Positions 31,207 to 42,300 of a DNA stretch of 64,000 bases are shown in pieces. The notes beneath the pieces were generated by a model. That model saw only the letters and a program-made list of their open reading frames with translations, did no database searches and had not been told where the DNA came from. Source of the DNA: Cyanophora paradoxa (Eukaryota > Glaucocystophyceae > Cyanophorales > Cyanophoraceae); NCBI GenBank assembly GCA_004431415.1, contig QPMI01000017.1:434001-498000 (forward strand), given 5' to 3'. Each line of letters begins with the position of its first letter. Position 1 is the first letter of the stretch. A program made the translations under genes and the position numbers.

Positions 31207-32087
31207 ATGAAGATCGACGAGCCGCTGTCGCCGTGGTTCCAGTTCTGGCGGCTCTTCCTCATCGGGACCTCCGTCTGTGAGGTGGCCCTCTTCTTCGCGT
31301 CGGTCGGGCGCGACGCGTGGGTCCTCGCCGGCGTCTCGGGCCCCTTCCACAGCGAGGACGTCCGCGCCGGCGTGCTCATCACCACCAAAACGCTCGGCGC
31401 CTTCCACGTCGGCAGCGACGAGTACTGCGACGCCCTCAACCGCTGCTCCGAGGCCGACCACTCGCTCTTCGGGGCGCGCGCGGCGCTGCTCGTGATCACG
31501 GGCATGTTCGGCGTGGCGAACCTCCTCGCGGAGATCTCCAAGCTCTGCGTCTCGCCCTACCGCACCGCGTTCTACCAGAAGATGTCCGCCATGGCGCTCG
31601 CCCCCCGCGTCGCCTTCAGCCTCTCCAGCTCCGTCATGCTCCTCCTCTGGGTCCGCCCCCTCTCCTCGTTTCAACTGGGCGGCTCCTGTGTGACGCGCGG
31701 CGCCGCTCGCAGGTTCCCGCCGCGATGAACGCCTGGCAGTACCGCGGGGTGTCCGTCACGCCCAAGCCCGGTCCGCCCTCCTCCCGGCTCGGCGGCCCCC
31801 GAGCCTCCGCACGCAGCCGCCCCCCTCTGACGCGGGCGGCGGCAGGCCCGTCCTACTGGATGCAGTGCGCGGCGAACCTCCTCTCGACGCTCTCGCTGCT
31901 CTTCTCGATCGGGACGATCCGGATGAAGCCGACGCGGGCGCTGCGCATCCACCCGGGCGCCGACCACGAGGACGCGCACCACGCCGACCTCCACAAGGCC
32001 CCCGCCGCCCCCGCGTCGCCCCCGGCCTCGCCGCCGCTCGGGCCGGCCGCGGCGCCGGGCGGCGGCGTCCCCCCGCAGATCGGCTAG
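31207..32087 (+). CDS. Four-span integral membrane protein, unknown function
   Basis: 247 residues from three exons: 31207-31650, 31713-31770 and 31846-32087. Both introns begin GTCCGCC, and the second has CTGAC near the acceptor. Hydrophobic segments: FWRLFLIGTSVCEVALFFAS, ALLVITGMFGVANLLAEI, VAFSLSSSVMLLLW and ANLLSTLSLLFSIGTI. The first loop carries two Cys (YCDALNRCSE). The C-terminus is a His/Asp then Pro/Ala-rich tail ending PPQIG. The topology resembles claudin/tetraspan-like proteins, but no diagnostic motif (such as W-GLW-C-C) is present, so I do not assign a family. It is followed 266 bp on by another multi-pass membrane protein gene on the same strand. Confidence 0.75.
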
Positions 32088-32353
32088 CGGCCGGGGCAGC
32101 TAGAGCTGCGCAGGCCAGGTTATTGTTATTTATTTGAGCCTATTTCAATTACCGCAGTACTTGTACATGTCCAGGCGCTAGCACTGGTTTGCTGTTTGCG
32201 CGGAGCTCAAGGGGGTAGAAGATTCTGGCGGTTTACTTGCGCATGCGAGGATTCTAGCTACAACAAGCTGACGAGCTTGATCAGCCTCCAGGCACAGCGC
32301 ACGACGCAACACTGTGTGCCAGGCCGTGCTAGGCTAGCCGAGATCATCGCAGC
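32088..32353. other. Short intergenic region
   Basis: 266 bp between two same-strand membrane protein genes. Slightly AT-richer, no gene seen. The promoter of the second gene must lie here. Confidence 0.4.
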
Positions 32354-33392
32354 ATGTCGTCGGGGGCGGCGAAGCGGGGAAAGGCGGAGCCGGCCGGCGC
32401 GGCGAGCGACGCGAAGCCGGCGGCCCCCGCGAAGGAGTACGGACCGCTGACCTCGCTCGTGCACCTCGCGTACGCCGGCGTGGCCGCCGCCATCGTCTAC
32501 AGCTCCCCGGCCGCGCCGCTCGTCTCCCCGCGCGGCGCCGCCCGGTTCGTGACGGCCGGCCTCATCTACGGTGCGCGCGATCGCAACGCAAGCTCCCCGG
32601 ACGCACGCGGCGCATCGGATGCCGCCGCTCTCCAACCAGGCATGCCGCGCGCTGATCGGCGTCTCGCTGGCGCGCGCAGACAACTTGATCCTAGGCATCG
32701 GGCGCTGGATCTGGCGATCTCCGGCGCTTCACAAGGCCCTCTCCTGGTTCCGCTTCCCGCTCCACCTGCTCGGGTGCGCATGCGCACTGCGGGGCACGCG
32801 CGCGTGCCAGCCTCGGCGCCCCCGAACCGACCCTCCCCGGCCGGCCGGCAGGCTGCCGACGCTGCTGTTCACGGCCGTGGACCTGGCGAACGGCTCGCCG
32901 GACGCGCGCTTCTACACGGCGCTGCTCTTCGGCGTCTGCTTCCTCATGGGCCTCCAGCGCATCTCCGTCCTCAAGCTCGTGCGCCCCGCCCCGCTCCCCG
33001 CCCCGCCCCGCGCCGCCGAGGCGGCCCGCTGAGGAGCGCCGCAGGGCATCAAGAACCACTGGGGCGTTGTCTCCGTGCGCGCGCGCGCTGGCGCCCCGCC
33101 TCCGCCCCACGCGCGCGCCCCGCTGCGGCTCACGTGCACGCCGCGGCAGGTCTCGTCGGCGCTGCCGCACCCGGGGGACGGGCTGGCGCCGGTGGTGGCG
33201 GTGACGGCGTGCCTGATCGCGGGGGGCCACGTGTGGCGGGGGGCCGGCTGGCCCTGGCTCCTCCTCGCCTCTGCGGCGGTCTTCGTGGGCGTGGGCCTGC
33301 CCGTGCCCCGCGACCTCAAGGGCCTCGTCATCAACTTCTTCGAGCTCGTCTTCTGCGCCGCCCTCGCCGCCTGCCCCTCCCTCTCCCCGTAG
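32354..33392 (+). CDS. Multi-pass membrane protein, unknown function
   Basis: About 235 residues from five exons: 32354-32570, 32680-32773, 32852-32978, 33045-33074 (only ten codons, GIKNHWGVVS) and 33150-33392. All introns are GT-AG with phases that fit. A Lys/Ala-rich cytosolic N-terminus (MSSGAAKRGKAEP) precedes about six hydrophobic stretches: LTSLVHLAYAGVAAAIVYSS, FPLHLLGLPTLLFTAVDL, YTALLFGVCFLMGLQ, VVAVTACLIAGG, WLLLASAAVFVGVGL and INFFELVFCAALAAC. The second exon has DNLILGIGRWIWRSP, with a paired Trp. No signal peptide and no recognised family. A small intracellular channel or organelle membrane protein is conceivable but unproven. Confidence 0.7.
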
Positions 33393-33832
33393 CTCCACGG
33401 ACCTCGAGCTCCGGCCCTCTGTAGGTCTCAGCTTCCTCGTCCGTTCCGAATCCAGTGTAGGGCGGTCCGCCCTCGTGGCTTAGCCCCCCGCTAGCTATAG
33501 CGCTTTTAAGCTTCCCCGCCCCGGCCCGATCATCTTGAGCTTCGTTTGAAAAAGAATTGCAGTTGGATGCGGCAGGGTACACTTGTGGAGGAAGGAGGAC
33601 GAGGCCTGGACGAGCCAGCTGCAGGGGACGTGGAATGCCGCGGGCTGTTCACCTGAAAAAAGGTCTAGCTGTAGCTAATACAGATGCAGGATATGCAGGT
33701 ACTAGTGGGCCCCCAAGAGGACGCGGGGGCGGGCGGGGCGTCGGATCCGGAGCGACCCCGGCCAAAAACCCGGCCGGGGCCGTGGGGGGCGCCCCGCAGC
33801 TCCAGAGGGCCGCGGGCCGGGCCGGGGCGCGC
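33393..33832. other. Convergent intergenic region
   Basis: 3' ends of two converging genes. Contains a CTAGCTATAG motif (33491-33500) followed by CGCTTTTAAGC. No gene seen. Confidence 0.5.
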
Positions 33833-36800
33833 TCAGCCGGCGGCGGGGGCGAGGCGGGCGATGGCGAAGTCGTCCTCGAGGCCGATCGCCGAGCTCTGCA
33901 CGTGCTGCGCGTCGTCCGACTGCGCCCCGCCCCGCCCCGCCCCGCCGCGTCAGCCCCGCCGGGCGTGGCGGGGCGGGCAGGGCGGGGCGGGCGGGCCTCC
34001 TCGCGGACGTGGTCGACGACGTACTTGAAGAGGGCGCTGATCGTGATCAGCGCGTTGTCCGCCTCCGCCACCTGACGGGGCGCGGGGGTCGGGGATGGGG
34101 CGGAGGAAATGGGTATGCGATAGGGACCTTGCGGAGGCGGGTGCAGAAGCTGCAGGCCTCGGCCGAGCGCCCCCCGCGGGCCCGGCAGGCCGTGCCCCCC
34201 TTGAGCCCCGCCAGCAGGTGCTTGCTGAAGAGCGACTGCGCCGCCTTCCCGCCCGGCCCCGCCGCCGCCGCCGCTGCGCGTGCGCGCCGCTCGGAAGGGC
34301 GGACCGGAGGAGGAGAAGAAGGCGGCGGGCGGACCGGAGGGGGCGGCCCAGCCGCGGGAGAGCTCGTCGGGGCGGGAGGAGACCCACTGGACGTGGCCGC
34401 GGCCGAGGTTCATGGACTTGGGGAGGAGGGCGTCGGCGAGCTGGCGGTTGGGGACCTCCCACTCCATCGGGCCGCTCTTCATCGCCTGCAGCGCCCCGAT
34501 GGCCCCCGCGTGGCAGCAGTCCAGGATGATCAGCGTCCTCGGCACCCGGACCTGCCCGGGGCGCTCAGCTGCGGGGGGAAGGGAAGCGGGGGGAGAAGGG
34601 GAGGGCGGGCGGGCCTGGACGGAGGAGATGGCGGACATGAGCTCCTCGCGGGAGAGGCCCGAGTCGCCGGCGAGGACGAGCCGCGGCGCCGGCTTCACCG
34701 TCCCGTGCCCGCTGAAGTAGAAGATGAAGCTCGCCGCCCCCGCCTCCGTCACGCTCTCCTGCGCCCCGCCCCTCAGCGGACGCCCCGCCCCGGCGCGGGC
34801 GGGCGGACGGGCGCACGGCGGCGGAGGCGACGTCGAGGATGGCGAGGCGGACGGCGTCCCGCGTGGCCGCCGCCCCCGTCAGCAGCCGCACGTTCTGCCG
34901 GCGGCGCGTGAGACGGCGCGGGGCGCTGCCTCGGGGGGGCGGACCTTGGGGTCGTAGGCGCAGTACTTGAGGGAGGTGAGCGTGTCGAACACGTTGCGGG
35001 CGTCCTCCGCGTACTGCCCGCCCCTCAGAGGGGGCGGGAGGGCGGGAGGGAGCGAGGGGCGGGGCGCGCCTGGTCGACGCCGATGACGACGGCGTACGCG
35101 TGCGGCAGCCGCGCCGTCTGCGAGGCTGCGGCGGCCGTCCGTGCGTTAGGGGCGGGCGCAGGGGGCCGAGGGAGGCGGCGCACTGGCGAGGACGCCGGCG
35201 GTCGCTCGGATGGTCTCCGTGCGGGCGAGGAAGGGCGAGCGCTTCGAGGCGGCGGCCTCGCGGGCGCCGGCGGGCGAGACGACGGCGCCCGTGGCCGCCT
35301 GCTTGGGCGAGACGGTCGGCTTCGAGGGCCGCCGGGACGGCGAGAGGGACGGCTTGCGCTCGCCCGTGCCGCCGGGGCGGGCCGGGGAGACCTGAGGGGA
35401 CTTGGGGCGGGAGACGGGCGCCCCGGGAGCCAGAGAGCTGCGCCGGCTGGCCGCCTCGGGCGCGGGGCAGGGGCACCCGCCGTCGGCTGCGGCCGCCCGC
35501 GCCCCGCGGGGCCGCTGGCGCTCGGGCGGCGGCTGTTGCCGCCGGAGCCGGCGGGCGCGAGGGCGGAGGAGGAGGAGGGAGGGGAGGCGTGCCCCGCGTG
35601 CCCGAGTGGCCCGAGTGGCCCGAGGGGCCGGGGCGAGCGCGGGGCCGCCGTGGGCGCCCTCGCCGCCGCCGCCGCAGCGGGCGCGGACGGAGGCGAGGAG
35701 GGCGGGGGCGTCGGGCCCGGCGAGGAGGGTGTGGCGGACGAGGGGCGAGCGGTAGCGGCGGGCGGCGAGGAACCAGAGGCGCTCGTCCTCGAAGAAGACG
35801 AGCGCGTGCACCCGCACGTCCTTCTCCTGCAGCAGTGGCCCCGCCGCCGCCTCCGCCGTCGGCCCGAAGCTCACGACCTGCCCCGCGACCTCCGCCGGGC
35901 CCGGCACGAGGCTCGCGAAGTAGCCCCCCACGCGGTTCCCGGCGATCACGTTCACCAGCAGCCTGCCGCGGGGCGCGTCAGGGGCGGGCGGGCGGGGGCG
36001 GGGCAGGGAGCGGGAGCCGGGCGCGCCGGTTCTGGGAGCACGTCTTCTGCACGCGGGCCGCCAGCGACGCCGCGCTCTCGTCCTCCAGGTACTGAGGCGG
36101 GCGCCAGTCAGTTCGGAGGGAAAGAGGGCGGCGGGCGGCGGGGCAGGGAGGGAGAGGGGCGCGCCTGCTCCCCCGAGTCCGGGGCCTCCCTTTGGCCCTC
36201 GAGGACGCAGAGCCAGTGCTCGGGCCCGCGCGCGAGGGTGGCGAGCTTGAGGGAGGGGATCTGCTTGCGCAGCTGCCCGATCCCGTCCAGCATCTTCTTG
36301 CGCGACTGGCACTTGAACCACGAGCGCGAGCCCTGCGCCGCCCGCACACCCGCCTTCAGGCTCGAGGCGGGGCGGGGCGGCGCGGCGCGGCGGGCCGGCT
36401 GGCCTTGGGGGCGTCCCCGCGCATGGTGCAGTTCCAGGTGCCGGCGCCGAAGACCACGTTGTCGATGCGCCAGTTCGTGCTCGTGTCCTCCATCAGCTGC
36501 CCGCCGCGCGCGCGCGGGGGGGTCGGCTCCGCGCGGCCGGGCGCGCGCGCGCGCGAGCGGCACCTTCTCGACCTTCTCGTACATCCGCTCGAATGAGGAG
36601 TTGCAGAAGTAGCGCTGCTGGGGGACGAGGAACGAGCCGCTCCGCCCGTCCGCCGTCTTCTCCGCCACGTTGTGCAGGACGTAGGTCCACCAGCCCGCCC
36701 CGAAGGAGACGCCGCCCGTGACGGTGCGACGGTGCACGACCTGCCGCGTGGCGCTCAGCGCTGGGGGGAAGGAGCGGGGGCGGCTGTGTTTGGCTTTGGT

Positions 36801-37109
36801 CGCTCTATGAAGGGGGCCGCTCGACTGCTCGCGGGCAGCGCTCGCTGGCTATGCTCAGATCGGTCAAGGTCGCGCGCTCTCAAGACGGCGGCGCGCATGC
36901 AGCGCCCGTTCGCAGCACCTCTGAGAAAGCTGTCGAGACATACTCGGTGATCTGCGGACGGTCAGACCCGCAGGCAGCGCAGCGCTCGGGGAGGCTACCT
37001 CGTCTGCCGAGCTGGACCTCAGGAAGCGGAAGGAGGCTATGTTCGAGTCGTCAGACAGCACAGCGACGCTGCCCACGGGGCTCTCCTGGAATCTGGCCAG
37101 GTGCGGCAT
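33833..37109 (-). CDS. Caspase-like cysteine protease (peptidase C14 fold) with long N-terminal extension
   Basis: A C-terminal caspase/metacaspase-type domain. Strand 1 RLPHAYAVVIGVDQ is followed by YAEDARNVFDTLTSLKYC and NVRLLTGAAATRDAV. The catalytic His is in SFIFYFSGHGTVKP (about 34700-34740) and the catalytic Cys in TLIILDCCHAGA (about 34495-34545). The rest of the domain is HVQWVSSRPDELSRG, SLFSKHLLAGLKGG and ALITISALFKYVVDHVREEA, stop 33833-33835. The first exons read MPHLARFQESPVGS, ITEYVSTAFSE and VVHRRTVTGGVSFGAGWW. About 450 further residues precede the protease: DNVVFGAGTWNCTM, WFKCQSRKKMLDGIGQL and VNVIAGNRVGGYFASLVPG, then a Ser/Pro/Lys linker. These match no family I know. Introns at 35014-35069, 36092-36164 and 36333-36403 are GC-AG. 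Prodomain-like use of the extension is inference. Confidence 0.85.
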
Positions 37110-37347
37110 CGCTCAGCTGCTGCTGCTGCGCGGCTGCGCCGCAGCTGACAGCTGCACTGCAGCTGGGCCCGCACGGCCGGCACAGTCACGTTCCACACAC
37201 CTCCGACGCCGTGGACCGCTTTACGCGTCGCCCTTCAGCGAGCTGGAGATGCCAGTTGTCTGCTTTCGGGGGGTACAGTCTCACAAGCCTTCGCGCGCTC
37301 TCCTCCCTTGCTTGGTCCTCTCGAACGAGGAACGGCGCGCGCGAACG
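37110..37347. promoter_or_regulatory. Divergent promoter region (caspase-like / membrane protein)
   Basis: Start codons of two divergent genes are 238 bp apart. Contains CAGCTGCTGCTGCTGCGCGG and GCAGCTGACAGCTGCACTGC palindromic words (37115-37160). No TATA box. Role inferred from orientation. Confidence 0.45.
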
Positions 37348-38858
37348 ATGCGTCGGTATCTATACGTGGTAGATGTGTTCCCGATGGAGCCTGCGGCGCA
37401 CACGAAGCGAATAGCGGACCGCCTCGCCTTGCTTGCTAAACTGCACGCCGTACGTCACTTGGAGGCGCTCCTTCTTGCTCAATCCTTGCGAACAAGCCCC
37501 GCTCGCAGGTGTACGCGGTGCTCGGGCTTGCGACTGTCATTGTGTGGCGCGCGGTTCCGCTGCGCACGCGCCCGAGGGCGCTCAAAGTCACCTTGAGCTC
37601 TGCTTGCGCGATCGCAGGTGGAGCGGCCTCTGGAACGCGGCCTTCGCTGGGGTGAGCCTCAGCGCGCCCAGCTTTTGCTTGCCCACGAGGAGATCTGAAT
37701 GAAGCACAGCTCGGGTTCCTGGCTGCGAGGACGTTCAGGCGCGGCCTCGCCCTCTGCTACGCGCTCTTCCTCGCGTTCAGCTGGATCGGGGACTTCGTGC
37801 GCACAGCGCCTTGCGGGGCTGCCTTGCCTCGTCGGTACTGACGCCGCCCCGCGCCAGCTCATGCTCGCCGTCCTCGCAGCGTGCGCGCGCCGCCGACGCC
37901 GCCGGGGCGCTCCTGCGCGCTGACGGCGCGGGCTTGCTGCGCGCGGCCACGGCGGGTCAGGGTCGTGGACTGCTGCCGGCGCGGGACCTGCGTGGACGCC
38001 CGCCCCGAGGACCGCGACGACTACATCCGCGTGCGCCCGCTCCGCGCCCGCCCCGCACTCGCGCGCGAGTCGACCCGCGGCAGGGCTGCGACTACTACAC
38101 GTCGCGCCGCGGCTGGTACATCTGGACCATGCTCCTCTGCAGCTTCGCCTGCGTCCTCAAGGTGCCGCCCCGCCCTGGCCCGCGCAGTGCCGCGCAGCGC
38201 AGCACTGGCGCTCCTTCCTGGGCGCGCCTGTGTGACGCGGCGCGGGGGCAGCCGGTGGCGGTCTGGGTCTGCCTGCGCGTCTGGAAGGTCTTCGGGAGCG
38301 CCGGCGCCTTCTACCCCTCCCCCTCCGCCGACGCGCGCTCGCCGCCCCCGCCCCGTCCGCTTGCGGCCTGACTCAGTGAGGGCGCCGGCGCGGCACTGCG
38401 CACGCGGCATGCAGGCCCTCGCGCGGGCGGGCCCCGCTACCGTCGCCATCGCCGCCGCCTCCGTCCCGGCGCCCTACAACACGTACCCCCCGCCGATGTA
38501 CTCCCGCCCCGTGCACGTCGTGCCCTCCGCCGTACGCTCGCGCCGTGCCGCGGCCGCCGGGCGCCGCTGACGGCGGGGGCGGCAGCCGGAGCCCTTCTCT
38601 GCGTCCTCCTCCCTCCAGTCGGGGCTCTCCCTCCAGTCCGGCCCCGCGCTCGCCTCGCCGCCGCTCGTGCGGGCCGGCAGCTTCCGCCCCTACGAGCGCC
38701 CCGCCATGCGCCCCGCGAGCGGTGCCGGCACCCCCGGGAGCGCCGGCGGCGGGAGCGGGGGCAAGGGCAAGGGCAAGGGGCCGGAGGAGGAGCGGCGGGG
38801 CCCGGGGGCCATGGCCAAGGAGGCGCGGGAGCCGGCTCCCGAGGACGTCGAGATCTGA
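37348..38858 (+). CDS. Multi-pass membrane protein with Cys-rich loop and basic/Gly C-tail
   Basis: Unrecognised. My model joins short exons: MRRYLYVVDVFPMEPAAH (an alternative start is the Met at 37384), VYAVLGLATVIVWRA, VERPLERGLRW, QLGFLAARTFRRGLALCY with ALFLAFSWIGDF, LMLAVLAA, VVDCCRRGTCVDARPEDRDD, GCDYYTSRRGWYIWTMLLCS, and PVAVWVCLRVWKVFG. A long cytosolic tail follows (PYNTYPPPMYSRPVHVVP, FRPYERPAMRP, GGKGKGKGPEEE), ending EPAPEDVEI, stop 38856-38858. Four to five hydrophobic segments and a CC...C...C loop resemble tetraspan topology. A short alternative product stopping at 37696-37698 is possible if the 52-bp intron before the fourth exon is retained. The intron starting near 38333 may be GC-AG. 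It is divergent from the caspase-like gene. Confidence 0.55.
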
Positions 38859-39361
38859 GGGGCCGGGGCCCCCAGGCCTGGCGCCCGCAGGGCGTGCCCC
38901 TGCTCGTGTTGTACAGCCGCGCGCCGCCTGGCAGCGATTTTGAGTTATAAAGGATGGAGGCCGACCCTGGCCATGGCCATATGCATTGCCTGGCCGAGTA
39001 ACCTCAGCAGGTCGACGTTATATTATCTTTAATTGCGCATCAATCGTATATACGTATACGTATACGTATGCGCATTCCGCATGCGTCCCACTTCCAATTG
39101 CAAGCGTGCCGGTACTGTATACGTACCCCGGCCGGCGCCGCCTAGGTCCTAAACCGTACGTCACTGCAGATGTCTTTTTGACGCGTACGTCACGGTCATG
39201 ATCACAATTGCAAGCTTAAGGATATCGATTCACAAGGCCTGCGCATGCTGAAGCAGCAGCGGTTAGCGTCCGTTAGCTATAGACGCAGCAGCGGGTTAGT
39301 GTGCCAGCTGCGTGACCTGCGTCCTAGGCGTCCCGAGATCTAGATCGACTTGGCAACTCGA
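38859..39361. promoter_or_regulatory. Intergenic region upstream of the NACHT-WD40 gene
   Basis: About 500 bp, AT-richer than the genes. Contains a TACGTATACGTATACGTATG run (39051-39070) and TTAGCTATAG at 39273-39282, some 80 bp before the start codon. No gene seen. Confidence 0.45.
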
Positions 39362-42300
39362 ATGGGGTGCTGCAAGAGCAAGGCTGCAGCTGGGGATCAC
39401 AGCGCGCTGAGGGATGTTCGACCGCGAGAGGTGTACGTAGAACTCTCCGACGAGCCGCCTCCGCGGCCCCTGATGACAGCTTTGGCCGGCGCCGCGGTCG
39501 CGCCCGCGCCCGCGGTGCCGGCTAAAGCTGTCATGGCCATGGCCGGCACCACCGCCGCCGTGCACACGGCGTCGGAGCAGGCAAAGGGGAGCATTGTCCG
39601 CGGCGCGAGCTCCGTGCCGTACGCGGCCGACACACGCGTGTACGGGGACGAGCGCGAGCTCTTCAAGCCGCGGGAGAGCCGAGCCGAGTTCGCGGCCATT
39701 CTGGAGCAGGCGGGGACGCTCCCTCCGTCGCAGGGCGCCGGCGGGCCCACGCGCTCCCCGCTCCGAAGCGAGCTCGTCACCGGCTCGGCCCTCGGACGCT
39801 CCGCCGCCCTCCCCCTTATCCGCAAAACCGTCCGCGTCTTCTTCTCAAGGTGCTTTACATGGCTTCCTTTTGCCGCCAGTCGCTCTGTTGACTGACCAGC
39901 GATCGATCGGTCCCATCGCGATCGTCCGCAGCACATTTTCCGGTGCGCGCCGCTATGCCGGTGCCTTCTGCGGCACAACGATGTACCCCCTTCGCCCGCA
40001 GACATGGAGCAGGAGCGCAACGACCTCATCAGCGACGTGTACCCCTTCCTCCGTCTCGTCGCCCGCCGATACGGCCTGGAGTTCCAGGCGGTGCGTACCC
40101 CCCCCCCTCCCTCCTGCCCTAGGCCTTGTATCCCTTTTAACCGCCGCTCAGGTCGACATGCGGTGGGGTGTGAGCGACGAATCGGTGGACGACCACAACG
40201 TCGTGCAGGCGCGTAACCCGTACCCCCCAGGGGAGCCTCCCCCGGACTCGAAACCGATGGCTGTACCCCCCTAGATATGCAGCGAGGAGGTCGCCCGGTG
40301 CGTCGGCGAGTCCGCCGGCCCCGCCTTCATTGTCCTAGGGGGTGCGCGCACTCCCTCCGCCCCGCTCACGGCCTCGCTGACTGTATCCTCGCAGGCCAGA
40401 AGTACGGGTGAGGGCTGGGCCGCCCGCGGCCCCTCTGGGCTTCTAGATCTCCCTTCGCCGCCCGCCGACGGGCCGTCCAGGTACCGCCCGATCCCGAGCA
40501 ACATCCCGGTCGAGGAGTTCGCGGCGGTCCGGCGGCACCTCGCGGACCTGCCGGGGGCCGACCCCGCGTCCCTGCGCCTGCTCGAGAAGTGGTACCAGCT
40601 GGACGAGAACGCGCTACCCCCCGCGTACCACCTGACCCCCATCTCGCGCCACTTCCCCGACTACGTCCACACGGAGGACCGCGAGGCCAAGAAGCGGGTC
40701 CGCGCGGGTTCGAGCCGGCCTGCTCGCGGGTTGACGGCCGGCGCAGGCGGACGCGGCGTGGGGCGCCGAGTGCGCCGCGCTGACGAGCCTCCTCCGCTCC
40801 GCCGCCGCCGCCGTGCCCGACCCCGAGCGCCGCCGCCTCTACACGGTCCCCTCTACCCCCCCCGTCCCTCCATCCCCCCCTACCCCGACCTTCGCTCAGG
40901 TGAGCGTGACGGAGATGGAGATCGAGGGGGCGCTGGAGGCGCTGGCAAAGGCGGGCGCGCTGGACAAGTTCTACGTGGTGGAGCGCGAAATCGGGGGCCT
41001 CGCCGCCTGCGCCGCCGCCGGCGGCCCGCACGGCAAGGCGATCCCCCGCTTCATCGACTGCGCTGCGGCGCCTACGCCCCCCGCCCACGGCCGCGCCGGC
41101 CCGCACGCCCCCGGCCCCGCCCCCTCCGCCGCGGCCGCCCCCGCCGCCTACGCGGTGGACAAAAAGGCCCAGCAGCTTCTGGCGGCGCTCTCGGGGCGCG
41201 TGCGGGCGGCGGCGCCGGCGGCGCAGCGGGCGCGGCTCTCGACGGCGTGGGGCCAGCCGCTGCCGGCGCCCTACGTCCGCGCCTTCTCCGACGCCGTGTG
41301 CCGCCTGCTCGCCGACGGCATCGGCCGCGCCGCCCGCGCCGCCGCCGCCGACGACGCCGCCAGCGACCGGCTCCTCGCCGAGGCGCGCCCGAGCCCCGCG
41401 CGGTCCCCGCCGCAGCCGCCGCGCCCTCCTGACCGGGGGGCAGGTGCTGGAGCACACGCGGACGGCGCGCGAGATGGCGCGGCAGTGCCACGGGCGGGCG
41501 GCGCTCAAGGAGGCGGTCGTCTCGTACCTCGAGAGCACCGGCGCCGAGGGCGCCCCGCCCCTCGCCCTCGTGCCGCCCCGCCCCGCCCCGCCCCACCCCC
41601 GCCCGCATCGCTCCGTGCATATGCGCGCGGGGGGGGGGGGGGGGGGCAGGTCGGGGGCAGCGGGACGGGGAAGAGCAGCCTGCTGGGGGCGGCCTGGGCG
41701 GAGGTCAGCCGGCGGGCGCGCCAGCGGGGCGGCCCGGGCCCCGTCATCGTGGGCCGCTTCTGCGGGACGACGCCCCTCAGCTCCGACGCCGCGAGCCTCA
41801 TGGCGCGCGCGCCCCGGTCTCCTCCTCCTCCTCTCCCCCTCGTTCGACCCCCGCGCGCTCGCAGCGAAGCATCGTCGAGCAGTGCGCGGAGGCGTACGAG
41901 GCGGAGGCCAGGCGCGCCGTACCCCTGCGCCCCTACGCCCTGTACCCCCACAGAGCGGCCCTCCGCCGCGCGCAGCGAGCTGGTCAACTCGCTCGAGATC
42001 CGCGACGTGGCGGCGGCCTTCGAGCCGGCCCTCGCGTGGGGGACCCCCCAGCGGCCCCTCTACATCCTCATCGACGGCGCCCTCCGCCCCCTCTCCCCCT
42101 GCGCCCCCTTTCAAATTTGACTCGCCTCCGGATCCGCAGCGGTGGACCAGCTGAGCGACGCGGGGAACGGGCGGAAGCTCGGCTGGCTGCCCACCCGCCT
42201 CCCGCCCCACACGCGCCTCGTGCTCTCCGTGATCCCCGGCGAGGCCGGCGGCGGCGCCTTCGAATCGTTCCAGGACTTCGTCGGCGCCGGTGGCCCCGCC

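Noticed and set aside
37348-37698. Separate short single-span protein stopping at 37696-37698
   Set aside because: Kept only as an alternative. A 52-bp intron with a GTGAGC donor links these exons to the downstream membrane segments in frame, so one longer gene is preferred.
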